Shown here in pieces: positions 1-11,797 of a stretch of DNA of 49,685 nt. The notes beneath the pieces were generated by a model, which did not search any database, was not told where the DNA came from, and saw only the letters and a list, made by a program, of their open reading frames with translations. The DNA lies in the NCBI GenBank assembly GCA_029881035.1, contig JAOUNI010000015.1, positions 1 to 49,685 of the forward strand, given 5' to 3'. The stretch's first letter is position 1. The number at the start of each line of letters is the position of its first letter. The position numbers and the translations under genes are program-made. The DNA comes from Gammaproteobacteria bacterium. GTDB lineage: Bacteria > Pseudomonadota > Gammaproteobacteria > SZUA-229.

Positions 1-1
1 T

Positions 2-595
2 GCGATTGATGAGTATCAGGAGCAGTTGAAGCGTAAAGAATATCTGGATGAGCAGCATAAGGACGTTGTTTCTGCGCTGGAGATTCTGGAAGAAGCGATT
101 GGTAAAATTGATCGCGAGACGCGTACTCGCTTCAAGGATACGTACGATCACGTTAACAGCCGACTGAAAGAAATGTTCCCGCGTCTGTTTGGTGGTGGTA
201 TCGCCTATCTTGAATTGACCGGTGATGATTTGTTGAGTACGGGCGTGACTGTAATGGCCAAGCCGCCCGGCAAACGTATTTCGAACATCCATCTGATGTC
301 AGGTGGTGAAAAAGCACTGACTGCGGTGGCGCTGGTGTTTGCAATTTTTGAACTCAATCCTGCACCTTTCTGTATGCTCGATGAGGTGGATGCACCACTG
401 GATGAGGCGAACGTAGGACGCTTTAGTCAGTTAGTGAAAGAAATGTCTGATCAGATACAGTTCATTTATATCACGCATAACAAGACGACCATGGAGATCT
501 CTGAGCATCTCAGTGGTGTGACCATGCGTGAAGCCGGTGTGTCTCGATTAGTTTCTGTTGATGTTGCCGAAGCGGCGACAATGGCTGCTGTTTAA
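2..595 (+). CDS. smc: Chromosome partition protein SMC, C-terminal part (5' end outside window)
   Basis: The frame is open from base 2, so the gene begins before the window. What remains is the end of the second coiled-coil arm (Lys/Glu-rich, about the first 60 residues) and the C-terminal half of the ABC ATPase head. Visible motifs are the ABC signature LMSGGEKAL, the Walker B segment [15 protein letters not shown] with its D-loop, and the switch histidine in IYITHNK. SMC dimers with ScpAB organise and segregate the nucleoid. The following zipA and ligA reproduce the smc-zipA-ligA order known from Pseudomonas and relatives. Identification is secure; only the N-terminal head, hinge and most of the coil are missing because of the window edge. 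Confidence 0.95.
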   Translation, partial: AIDEYQEQLKRKEYLDEQHKDVVSALEILEEAIGKIDRETRTRFKDTYDHVNSRLKEMFPRLFGGGIAYLELTGDDLLSTGVTVMAKPPGKRISNIHLMSGGEKALTAVALVFAIFELNPAPFCMLDEVDAPLDEANVGRFSQLVKEMSDQIQFIYITHNKTTMEISEHLSGVTMREAGVSRLVSVDVAEAATMAAV

Positions 596-623
596 TTTAA
601 TTGATTTTAATTAGAGATCGATA

Positions 624-3499
<2,876 letters not shown>

Positions 3500-3501
3500 T
3501 A

Positions 3502-4503
3502 TTATATGGCTTCGAGGAAAGCGGTTTTTTTGGGATACTGGTTTAAGTATGCTTCCAGTCCCGGAAATGTTTTTGTGCCATAATTTTCTGGCGGTCTTCG
3601 GCGCAGTAATTTGAAGTCGCCCGCATCAAGAATTACAACAAGACGATCTTGATTATTCTGTAAATCCTGAATATAACTATATTTCCCTTCGAAGTGGTTG
3701 TCTTCGTATTGGTAAACTTTGTTAAAAATGTTGTTAAGGCGGTTTTTAACTTCACACTCAAAAAATTCCGGTGTTTTTCTTAGCAGCTCTTCAGCAGATC
3801 CATAAATTATATGTTCCTTACCGTTTTTATCGACCTGTATGGCGATGCCCGCCAAAACAAATTCAATATAAAGTCGTTCATAACACTTTTCCAGATAACA
3901 ACGATCTGACATCTGGGCAATTAAATCGGCTGTACCGAGCATATGCCCGACCAGATGTGTTTGTTGGTCGGGTAATTTTATTTGAGTTGGAGCGACCTCC
4001 ATACCTGTGTAGTGAACCATATTGGCAGAATATTGAGCCAGTTCACTTCTATTTATTTTATGGAAATAGCGTTGCAGGTATTCGGCGCTTCGGCTCACGT
4101 GTGTCAGTGTGTATTCAGCACCATTGTGGTGTTTGTGATCATGTTTATGACGTATATATCCTGAATCATGGTACAGGGCTGTGATGATGCCGAGAATGGC
4201 TCGGTCTGCACCGATACGTTTTTCTTTTGTGACACTACGATCGTGGCCATTGATTAAACGACTCAGGGCTAACGTCATATCTAAGGTATGTTGTTTGTCA
4301 TGGTATAACGCGTCACAGGGCAGGTAATCAGGATGTTCACCCTCAAACAGCTGATGGCAATCTTCAAAGGCTTTTTGTAATAGCTGGGTATTGAACCCGG
4401 GGTATACGTCATCCAGTATTTCAAGTACGGCCTGTTGTACCTGTTGGCAATCCGAGACATTAACGCTGTTGCTAATATCGTATTGTGATCGTCTGTTATT
4501 CAT
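3502..4503 (-). CDS. HD-superfamily hydrolase resembling class I cyclic nucleotide phosphodiesterases
   Basis: 333 residues, cytoplasmic, with no signal peptide or membrane segment. The metal-binding pattern is clear: YHDKQHTLDM (H68, H72), ALYHDSGY (H112, D113) and a later Asp in LGTADLIAQM (D193). The first motif closely resembles the YHNxxHxxDV signature of class I cyclic-nucleotide phosphodiesterases rather than HD-GYP proteins, since no GYP triplet follows. It lies 112 bases downstream of the CHASE2-adenylate cyclase gene on the same strand, so a role in breaking down the product of that cyclase is a reasonable inference. Another HD phosphohydrolase substrate cannot be excluded. The family is certain; the substrate is inferred. 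Confidence 0.75.
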   Translation of the reverse strand: MNNRRSQYDISNSVNVSDCQQVQQAVLEILDDVYPGFNTQLLQKAFEDCHQLFEGEHPDYLPCDALYHDKQHTLDMTLALSRLINGHDRSVTKEKRIGADRAILGIITALYHDSGYIRHKHDHKHHNGAEYTLTHVSRSAEYLQRYFHKINRSELAQYSANMVHYTGMEVAPTQIKLPDQQTHLVGHMLGTADLIAQMSDRCYLEKCYERLYIEFVLAGIAIQVDKNGKEHIIYGSAEELLRKTPEFFECEVKNRLNNIFNKVYQYEDNHFEGKYSYIQDLQNNQDRLVVILDAGDFKLLRRRPPENYGTKTFPGLEAYLNQYPKKTAFLEAI

Positions 4504-4615
4504 ATTTCGGTGTTTTTATAATTGTAATAAGCCTGTTATAGCCGAAATATTGAATTTTTTATTAATGCTTAATGAATTCAAACAATGTGATTCTGTTTGT
4601 AACCGAGGCCATAGT

Positions 4616-6838
4616 TTATTTACTGGTGTGGGTGAAGGATCCATCCCAGTCTTCGGGGGGTGGGGTTTCACGGTATTCCATGATTCTGTCGAGGTAAATC
4701 TGGTAAATTTTACGTTTTTTGTCGAGGGAGCTGAGGGCAAAGAACTCTCGTTCAGCCTCATCCCAATGTTTTGAACGATAAAATTTCAGAGCGTAGTTGT
4801 ATCGTTTCAGGTCCTGACGAGTCGATTTATCAACTTCTTCTAGTAGGCCAAGAGGTTCATAGATGGCGATTGGTTTATCTTTGCCTTTGACTTTAACGAG
4901 ATCGAGTTCGCGGTATTCATATTCAGGTACTTCGTATCTGGTAGCTTCCCCGACGATGATATCAACACCATAAACTTTGGTCAGGCCTTCAAGACGAGAA
5001 CCAAGATTCACCGCATCGCCCAGAACGGTGTAATCAACCCGGAACTCTGAGCCTTTATTACCAACATTCATATTGCCGGTGTTGACGCCAACACCGATCT
5101 TAATTTCCGGCCAGCCGCGCGCGGCAAACTCCTGCCTAAGGCTGTCCATGCGTTTGGTCATCAGCATTGCCGCCGTTAATGCATGTAGCGCATGTTGCGG
5201 ATCGTTCAGGGGAGCGCCCCAGAAAGCCATGACTGCATCGCCCATGTATTTGTCGATGGTGCCGCGTTGCTGCTGGATGATTTCTGTAATCGGCGTCAAA
5301 AAGCCGTTGATCAGTTCGGTGAGCTGTTTTGGTTCCATGTTTTCTGAGATGGTGGTGAAGCCACGCACGTCGGAGAATAAAACTGACATGTTCTTGATTT
5401 CACCATCCAGGTTAATTTCTTCCATGTTTTTACTCAGTTCATTGACCAGATCCGGTGACACGTATTGTCCAAACAGGTGAGTCAGCTGGCGTTTGCCCCG
5501 CGATTCGATGAAGAAGCCATAAATCATTTGCAGTGTGAACAATACAACGGTGAGTAGTACCGGTGTGGCGATGGGTAATACCATCTGATATTGGGTCCAG
5601 GCAAAGAGATTACTAGCGATCAATAAGCCGGTGATGGAGAGTGAAACAATAACGCCCCAGGTTGCTGATAGCCATGGCAACATAAAAGTGAGCAACAGGC
5701 CTAATATGACGAGTAACAGGAATTCGAAACCTTTGGTGTAGCCCGGTTTATGCATGACTCGTTGGTCGAGGATGCCCTGAATGATATTGGCGTGAATCTC
5801 AACACCGGGATAGGCCGCTTCCAGCGGCGTGGTTCGTAAATCGAGCAGGCCAGGAGCGGATGTACCAAAAAGCGCAATTTTGCCCTTGAGTTTGTCTATG
5901 TCGACAGCTTTGTTGAGTACATCAGAAGCTGATATGTATTCAAAACTCTTTTGTCTGCCTATATAGGGGACCAGTATATTGCCTTTTTCATCAACTGGAA
6001 TATGCAGGTCACCAATTTTGACCCATTCGAGAAACAGCTCATTAGGATCTTCGGTATTGCGCTCAACAATCAGCTCAATTTGAGGTGAGCCAATGGCGGT
6101 ACGTGCCAGTGCCATGGCCAGTGACTCGTGCAGCTGACCATTGTACTCCTGCAGTAGTGGTACGCGCCGGAAGACACCATCATCATCCAGCGCTGGATTA
6201 TCAAAGAAGCCACCGCTGTGGGCGCTGTCCTGTAAAATTTTGAGGTTGGAGGTGTAGCCCGAGGGAGAGAAAAAAGGGATACGTCCTTTCATGTCGTCGC
6301 CGAGGTGTGCCACCGGCTCTGGCAGGTCACCCTTGAGTGAGGTGTTATCATTGTTGAGGAAGACTACACCCATGATGGTTTTTCGGTTAGTCAGGCTTTT
6401 GGCAAACATCTCATCACGATGCAGGGATTTTCTGACTTTTTGGTACTCTTGCTGGAAGTCATTGTTGTGTTGGAGAGCGCCTTTTGACATTTGTTCCAGT
6501 AGTTTGCCGCCTTCATCGAGATCTTCTTCGGCAAAGACAATATCGAAACCGATTTCTTTGATTTTGTAATAATCAAACAGACTGTCATTAATATTAGCCA
6601 TGACATCTCGATTCCAGGGCCAGCGGCCAATTTCACCGAGACTCTTTTCGTCAATATCAATAATGACAACCTGATTGTCCTTTTTCCTGGGTAAAGTGAA
6701 TTTGAGGCGCGCATCATAAGCAAGATTTTCAATGACGGTCAGGGCTGTGAGAGGGTATTTGTCACTGACATGTAGTAAAAACATCAGTGTCAGGGCAAGG
6801 CCCAGAGCATATCGTATATAACGTTGAATCTCTTGCAT
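4616..6838 (-). CDS. CHASE2-domain transmembrane class III adenylate cyclase
   Basis: 740 residues. An N-terminal membrane helix (about 8-25) leads into a periplasmic CHASE2 sensor domain (about 35-345, with IDIDEKSLGEIGRWPWNR). Three membrane helices (about 365-450) and a cytoplasmic class III cyclase domain (about 470-650) follow. Both metal-binding aspartates are present: D490 in LFSDVRGFTT and D534 in KYMGDAVMAF. The purine-contacting pair is K530 and T604 (DYTVLGDAVN), with transition-state residues N611 and R615 in NLGSR. Lys plus Thr at these places is the class IIIb pattern and indicates cAMP production. A short alpha-helical tail ends the protein. An AGGAAG ribosome site precedes the ATG. 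A second CHASE2 protein is encoded at 17971-20697. Confidence 0.92.
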   Translation of the reverse strand: MQEIQRYIRYALGLALTLMFLLHVSDKYPLTALTVIENLAYDARLKFTLPRKKDNQVVIIDIDEKSLGEIGRWPWNRDVMANINDSLFDYYKIKEIGFDIVFAEEDLDEGGKLLEQMSKGALQHNNDFQQEYQKVRKSLHRDEMFAKSLTNRKTIMGVVFLNNDNTSLKGDLPEPVAHLGDDMKGRIPFFSPSGYTSNLKILQDSAHSGGFFDNPALDDDGVFRRVPLLQEYNGQLHESLAMALARTAIGSPQIELIVERNTEDPNELFLEWVKIGDLHIPVDEKGNILVPYIGRQKSFEYISASDVLNKAVDIDKLKGKIALFGTSAPGLLDLRTTPLEAAYPGVEIHANIIQGILDQRVMHKPGYTKGFEFLLLVILGLLLTFMLPWLSATWGVIVSLSITGLLIASNLFAWTQYQMVLPIATPVLLTVVLFTLQMIYGFFIESRGKRQLTHLFGQYVSPDLVNELSKNMEEINLDGEIKNMSVLFSDVRGFTTISENMEPKQLTELINGFLTPITEIIQQQRGTIDKYMGDAVMAFWGAPLNDPQHALHALTAAMLMTKRMDSLRQEFAARGWPEIKIGVGVNTGNMNVGNKGSEFRVDYTVLGDAVNLGSRLEGLTKVYGVDIIVGEATRYEVPEYEYRELDLVKVKGKDKPIAIYEPLGLLEEVDKSTRQDLKRYNYALKFYRSKHWDEAEREFFALSSLDKKRKIYQIYLDRIMEYRETPPPEDWDGSFTHTSK

Positions 6839-6979
6839 GTTTCTTCCTGAATGCGCGTCCTGCGCTATTTTTATTATGGATAGAAGGAAAATAGCAAAGT
6901 TAAGCTATGAAAGCTATAACTCGGGCATCACCTGTTGAAATTATGTATTATTCGCGTTGAGATTGAAGAGGGTAGATGA

Positions 6980-7717
6980 GTGAGTAAAAAGAATATTTTA
7001 TTGGGTGTGAACATTGATCATGTGGCGACATTGCGACAGGCACGGGGCACACGTTATCCGGATCCGGTGCATGCTGCTTTGCAGATCGAGCAGGCCGGTG
7101 CGGATAGTATTACCCTGCATTTGCGTGAAGATCGCCGTCATATTCAGGATAGGGATGTTTATGATCTTAAAGCACGCATGTTGACACGCATGAATCTCGA
7201 AATGGCGATTACTGATGAGATGATCAGGATTGCCGAGGATGTAAAACCGGAAGATTGTTGCCTGGTGCCTGAAAGCAGGCAAGAGTTAACCACGGAAGGC
7301 GGTCTGGATGTGGTTTCACACGCTTCTTCCGTTCGCGATGCCTGCGTACGACTGGGCGAGGCTGGCATCAAGGTGTCGTTATTTATTGATGCCGATATGA
7401 AACAAATTGATGCCGCTAAGGAGGTCGGTGCGCCGGTGATTGAAATTCACACCGGGCATTACGCTGACGCAACAACACGCGAACAAGCTGAGCAAATATT
7501 CACGCAGATTAAAAAATCTGCAATTTATGCAAATAATATCGGATTGCAAGTAAATGCCGGCCATGGCTTAAATTTACAAAATCTCAGGGCCATTGCCGAG
7601 CTTGAAGTTATTTGCGAGTTAAATATTGGTCATGCACTTATTGCAGACGCTGTATTTATGGGGCTGGATCAGTCGGTGAAAAGATATAAACAGATGATGT
7701 ATGAGGCTCGTGCATGA
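6980..7717 (+). CDS. pdxJ: Pyridoxine 5'-phosphate synthase PdxJ
   Basis: 245 residues, normal length. The N-terminal [22 protein letters not shown] and the later [16 protein letters not shown] segment are family signatures. The enzyme condenses 3-amino-1-hydroxyacetone phosphate with deoxyxylulose 5-phosphate to make pyridoxine 5'-phosphate, the last ring-forming step of the DXP-dependent vitamin B6 pathway. A GTG start is used: an ATG four bases earlier runs into a stop after three codons. GAAGAGGG lies about 9 bases upstream. The stop overlaps the acpS start by 4 bases, the conserved pdxJ-acpS coupling of proteobacteria. The upstream 141 bases are a divergent promoter region shared with the cyclase gene. 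Confidence 0.97.
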   Translation: MSKKNILLGVNIDHVATLRQARGTRYPDPVHAALQIEQAGADSITLHLREDRRHIQDRDVYDLKARMLTRMNLEMAITDEMIRIAEDVKPEDCCLVPESRQELTTEGGLDVVSHASSVRDACVRLGEAGIKVSLFIDADMKQIDAAKEVGAPVIEIHTGHYADATTREQAEQIFTQIKKSAIYANNIGLQVNAGHGLNLQNLRAIAELEVICELNIGHALIADAVFMGLDQSVKRYKQMMYEARA

Positions 7718-8097
7718 TTGTTGGCACCGGCCTGGATATTGTTGAGATCAATCGTATTCAGTTGATTCATGATCAACATGGGCTGAAATTTGCACAGCGG
7801 ATTCTGTGTGAAAGTGAAATGAATGAGTATCGGGAAAGTAATCACCCGGTACGATTTTTGGCTAAGCGTTTTGCCGCCAAGGAGGCTGCTGCTAAAGCTC
7901 TGGGTACGGGGTTTGCGGCGGGTATCGGCATGAAAATGATATGCATAGGACACGATGCATCAGGCCGGCCATTGATCGAGCTGTCGCAGGCAGCGAAGAA
8001 TCGTGCTGATGAATTAGGGGTGGCGGCATCCTGGCTTAGTATTTCAGATGAAAAACACTATGCCACGGCATTTGTGGTGATGGAACGGTTGAATTAG
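7714..8097 (+). CDS. acpS: Holo-[acyl-carrier-protein] synthase AcpS
   Basis: 127 residues, typical size. It starts [15 protein letters not shown], with the Mg-binding Asp of GxDxVE, and holds the second signature [19 protein letters not shown] with its metal-binding Glu. It transfers the 4'-phosphopantetheine arm of CoA to a serine of acyl carrier protein, which activates fatty acid synthesis. Translation is probably coupled to pdxJ through the ATGA overlap. It converges on the GacS/BarA-type kinase gene, with 18 bases between stop codons and no obvious terminator. Confidence 0.97.
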   Translation: MIVGTGLDIVEINRIQLIHDQHGLKFAQRILCESEMNEYRESNHPVRFLAKRFAAKEAAAKALGTGFAAGIGMKMICIGHDASGRPLIELSQAAKNRADELGVAASWLSISDEKHYATAFVVMERLN

Positions 8098-8115
8098 TTT
8101 TTTTGATTCCTGAAA

Positions 8116-10833
8116 TTAAATCATAAGCTCAGAATGATCTGCATTGAGCAATTTTTCAATTTCATCTATAAGTAGATGAGTGTCCGTTAAGTAATTTTCT
8201 GAAATACCATTATTGATATCTAATTCCAGTTGTTCGGCAGCATTCCTCAATGCCGGGGTTCCGCAACAACGCGTGGCACCATGCAGTTTATGTGTTTGTT
8301 GTCTAAGACGTTCGATATTATTATCGGAGAAAGCTTCATTAATAATCTTCATATGTTCAGGTAGTTCATTTAGCAGCATACTGGTCAATTCATTAGCAAG
8401 ATTAATGTTACCAGCTGCTAGTTCGACGGCCTCAGATTTTGAAAATTTTTCTATTTTATGCTGAATGGGTTTAATTTTATTCTGCTGGTGTGTGTTATTT
8501 AATAACCATTGATCAATGGTATTTTGAATGCAGGTTTCATTGAATGGCTTAATCAAAATATCATTTATTCCGCATTGTTCGATACGGTTAGATTCTTTTG
8601 TTGCCATAGCGTTAGCTGTTAGAGCAATGATCACAGTATTGTCATTTTTCTTGTTTGTGCGTATCAATCTGGAGCTTTCATAGCCATCCATATCAGGCAT
8701 TTGTAGATCCATGAATATCATGTCGAAGTCCTGTTTATTCGATAGATCAATGCCCTGATGACCACTTGATGCAGTAGTAACATGAGCACCATTTTTTTTC
8801 AGAATGATTTCAGCGAGTTTTAGATTAATATCATTATCATCAACGACAAGAATATTCAGGCCCGACCAGTCAAAAGTATTTTTTTGAATTGGTTGCATTG
8901 AATTTATTGGTGTTATGTCATGATTAATAAGATTTAATACTGACTGCCGTATAAAATCATGTTTTGCCGAATGAAAAATTGCATCATTAAATCCGAAATT
9001 TTTAATGTTATTAAGTTCTTTGTGAGAACGAGTGCTCGCAATGGCAAGCAAGGGAATATTTAGACTGTGTTTGGGAGTGAGTGATTTTATTTTGTCATCA
9101 TACATACATGATTTACTTAGGTTAACAATAATCAAATCATAGCCCGATAATTCGTCGGGAACTTGAGGGTATATATTGACTATGCAACCCCACGAATCAA
9201 GCATGGTCTGGATTGCCAGGCTACAGGTTTCAAGTGGGTCAATAAGGCATATATGTTTGCCGAGTAGAGAATGGTCGAGGTTGTTCTCCTGTTGTTTGCA
9301 TTTGGCCAGGATGCTCAGTGTAAAAGTTGAGCCCTTGTTGTATTGGCTTTCGAAATTGATGTCGCCATTCAAAAGTAGAGCAAGTTTTTTTGAAATAACC
9401 AGGCCAAGACCAGTGCCGCCAAATTTTCGCTCTATAGACTTATCCGCTTGAGTGAAAGCTTTAAATAGTCGTTCCTGATGTGCTGAGTTCATGCCAATAC
9501 CAGTATCAACGACTGAGAATTTTAGTTTTGAGAATGAGTCGGTTTCAGGTTCAGCGCTTATATGTAATGATACAAAACCTTTTTCCGTAAATTTAATGGC
9601 ATTGCCAATAAGATTAATGAGTATTTGTCTAACACGGGCTGAGTCCGTATTAATGAGGCGTGGAGTGGTGGCGTCGATATAATAGAAAAGATCAATGTCT
9701 TTTTCGTAAGCAACAGGAATTAGTAAATCAATAACTTCTTCAGCAATATCAATAATATTAAATTCTGTGAAATTAACCTCCAGTTTTCCTGATTCGATTT
9801 TTGATAGATCAAGAACCCCATCAATAATATTAAGTAGATTATTGGCTGATTTTTTAATAATTTCAGAATAATCACGTTGCTGGTGCTCAAGATTAGTGCT
9901 CTCTAGTAATTCGGAGAAGCCAAGAATACCTCCTAGAGGAGTTCTGAGTTCGTGGCTCATATTGGCTAAGAATTCAGTTTTAGCTTTACTAGCCTGTAAA
10001 GCATTAGAACGTGCAATATCCAGTTCTACATTTCTGATCTCAAGTTCTTCCATAGTCTCCTGAAGCTCTTTAGTAGACTCTTCAATTTTTGCTTCAAGAT
10101 CCTCACGAGAATTTTGCAGCTCTTCTGCCATGATGTTGACACATGATTCGAGTGTGCCAAGGTCGCCTGATGCCTGGTGATTAATTCGTGTATTATAATT
10201 ACCGGATGATATTTTCTTCACAGCATTAGTAAGAATTTTCACGGGTTTAGATATTTGTTTGCTCAGCCTTAAAGCAAGAAACATGCTGATGGATAAAATA
10301 AAGAGTGTTATCAGACTGCTTTTTGCTATGGTTTTTAATTTTATTGCATTGATATTTGTTGAAGTGAGCGTGATTTCGATGTAGCCAATAATTTCTTCAT
10401 GTTTATTTGGGTTGTTGTCATTGCTATCTAGCGGTTCAATATCTAATGTTTGAGTTCTGATGGGTTCTTTGAATGTCGTCAGTTCTTCAGAGGCGAGTTG
10501 ATGCCAAATAGACTTTTTCATTCGAGACGTATCGTTATCAGTTACTGATATAAGGGGATTATCATCTGCATCGGTTATTTTTATAGTTACTATATCTTCA
10601 TCGGACAGTGTGTATTTTAAAATAGCATCAAGGCTTCTAAGATTGCCGGAGAAGACGCCATATTCTGAGGCGGGCGCTAACTGCCGGGCAATAATATTGC
10701 CATGGCGGACTTGTGAATCTGAAATAAAATCGAGCTGTGACAGTGTAAAATAACTAGTCAAGATAATAGCTACAACCAAAATTGGTAGTAGTGCTAATGC
10801 GATAATATGCTGTCTAATGCCCCAGTTATTCAT
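8116..10833 (-). CDS. barA: BarA/GacS-type hybrid sensor histidine kinase
   Basis: 905 residues. Order: membrane helix (about 8-30); BarA-type periplasmic region (about 31-165, containing APASEYGVFSGN); second membrane helix (about 168-187); HAMP; coiled coil; HisKA-HATPase with H294 in MSHELRTPLGG. A degenerate receiver lacking the acidic pocket follows (about 525-640). Then comes a true receiver with D709 in MIFMDLQMPD and a C-terminal Hpt domain with H848 in THKLHGATR. BarA/GacS phosphorylates UvrY/GacA, which drives the small RNAs that titrate CsrA/RsmA. Its place between acpS and cysM-rlmD fits the gacS neighbourhood of Pseudomonas. Unusually, its start overlaps the stop of a periplasmic-binding-protein gene by 8 bases. 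The region is visibly AT-richer than its neighbours. Confidence 0.92.
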   Translation of the reverse strand: MNNWGIRQHIIALALLPILVVAIILTSYFTLSQLDFISDSQVRHGNIIARQLAPASEYGVFSGNLRSLDAILKYTLSDEDIVTIKITDADDNPLISVTDNDTSRMKKSIWHQLASEELTTFKEPIRTQTLDIEPLDSNDNNPNKHEEIIGYIEITLTSTNINAIKLKTIAKSSLITLFILSISMFLALRLSKQISKPVKILTNAVKKISSGNYNTRINHQASGDLGTLESCVNIMAEELQNSREDLEAKIEESTKELQETMEELEIRNVELDIARSNALQASKAKTEFLANMSHELRTPLGGILGFSELLESTNLEHQQRDYSEIIKKSANNLLNIIDGVLDLSKIESGKLEVNFTEFNIIDIAEEVIDLLIPVAYEKDIDLFYYIDATTPRLINTDSARVRQILINLIGNAIKFTEKGFVSLHISAEPETDSFSKLKFSVVDTGIGMNSAHQERLFKAFTQADKSIERKFGGTGLGLVISKKLALLLNGDINFESQYNKGSTFTLSILAKCKQQENNLDHSLLGKHICLIDPLETCSLAIQTMLDSWGCIVNIYPQVPDELSGYDLIIVNLSKSCMYDDKIKSLTPKHSLNIPLLAIASTRSHKELNNIKNFGFNDAIFHSAKHDFIRQSVLNLINHDITPINSMQPIQKNTFDWSGLNILVVDDNDINLKLAEIILKKNGAHVTTASSGHQGIDLSNKQDFDMIFMDLQMPDMDGYESSRLIRTNKKNDNTVIIALTANAMATKESNRIEQCGINDILIKPFNETCIQNTIDQWLLNNTHQQNKIKPIQHKIEKFSKSEAVELAAGNINLANELTSMLLNELPEHMKIINEAFSDNNIERLRQQTHKLHGATRCCGTPALRNAAEQLELDINNGISENYLTDTHLLIDEIEKLLNADHSELMI

Positions 10834-11761
10834 TGTTTTTATGGTTCATTTTTTCTATTAGCGCCTTCCTGTCTGGTGTGATGATTCCTAATGATTTGGC
10901 AACGTCCTTGTTAATGGATATATCAAAATATGCTGGAAATAAATGACGTGTCTCTATATGTCCATTGTTGTAGTGTTTTATGATGATGTCTGCAATTTGT
11001 TTACCTAGTTGTTCTGTTGAGGTATGTATGGCAGCTAAGGCTCCCGCACGAACAAAACTTTCTGAAAAACCAATAACAGGAACTTTGTGCCTATAGGTAG
11101 TGAGTAGAATGCCTTTAATGGTTCTAGCGTTGTACACGTCTGAGTCGGGCAATGCCAGCAGAATGTCACTGTTTAATAAAGAAGTATTGAGTGCGTCGAT
11201 GATGCTGACGTACTGACTGAGTAATATGGTTCTGAGTGCTAGATTGTATTGTGCGGCACACGATTCTAGTTTTTTTATTAATGCGGTGTTTTGATTGGAC
11301 AAAAGTACGCTAACATTTTTCCATTTACTGTTTAATGATCGTGTCAGTTCAAATTGTTGACAGGCATGTTGAGTCATCGATAGATGTATGGTGTTTTTTT
11401 GATCCTGGTCTTTGTCGGGATCAATCTGTGTATATACACTCAGTCGTGGTGCTGATAGATTTTCCTGATTAACTAGCATAGATGCTTTATCACCTATACT
11501 GATAATTAGCTCGTTGCTTGTGTCGGGAACCGGTTGTTGATCGATATCAATTGTCGTAGCCTGAATTTCAGATTCTTTAAGATGTATAAGAATGCTTTGT
11601 ACGAGCGATTGCTGGTAATGGCTAGTGGCAGAGCTGATGATGACGGGTTGTTGCGCTGCAAAGGTGTATATATTTGTGGAAAGAAGACAGGTAAATAAAA
11701 TCCATCGACGGATATGTGCAGTCGTTTTTTTGATAACCTTTATGAGTAAAATCTGTTCCAT
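10826..11761 (-). CDS. Periplasmic ABC-type substrate-binding-like protein, coupled to the BarA/GacS kinase
   Basis: 311 residues. An N-terminal signal sequence (basic up to RRW, hydrophobic ILFTCLLSTNIYTFAA, about residues 18-36) has no lipobox, so a soluble periplasmic protein is expected. The body has the alternating Rossmann-like halves of periplasmic binding proteins. The C-terminal stretch FDISINKDVAKSLGIITPDR resembles the closing motif of the ABC substrate-binding family PF04392. No permease or ATPase gene is nearby. It lies between a TonB-dependent receptor gene (36 bases upstream) and the kinase gene (8-base overlap), so it more probably presents a ligand to the sensor than to a transporter. 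The fold is well supported; the ligand is unknown. Confidence 0.75.
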   Translation of the reverse strand: MEQILLIKVIKKTTAHIRRWILFTCLLSTNIYTFAAQQPVIISSATSHYQQSLVQSILIHLKESEIQATTIDIDQQPVPDTSNELIISIGDKASMLVNQENLSAPRLSVYTQIDPDKDQDQKNTIHLSMTQHACQQFELTRSLNSKWKNVSVLLSNQNTALIKKLESCAAQYNLALRTILLSQYVSIIDALNTSLLNSDILLALPDSDVYNARTIKGILLTTYRHKVPVIGFSESFVRAGALAAIHTSTEQLGKQIADIIIKHYNNGHIETRHLFPAYFDISINKDVAKSLGIITPDRKALIEKMNHKNNE

Positions 11762-11797
11762 GTGTTAATTGAACATCCTGTTTTTTTAATTAAATAC

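Noticed and set aside
4391-4774. 127-codon plus-strand frame between the HD and cyclase genes
   Set aside because: Most of it is antisense to the two minus-strand genes, with no ribosome site and an unlikely composition.
5073-5480. 135-codon plus-strand frame inside the cyclase gene
   Set aside because: It is antisense to the conserved cyclase domain, a composition shadow.
10826-11761. Part of a complete ABC importer
   Set aside because: No permease or ATP-binding subunit gene lies on either side; neighbours are a TonB receptor and a sensor kinase.
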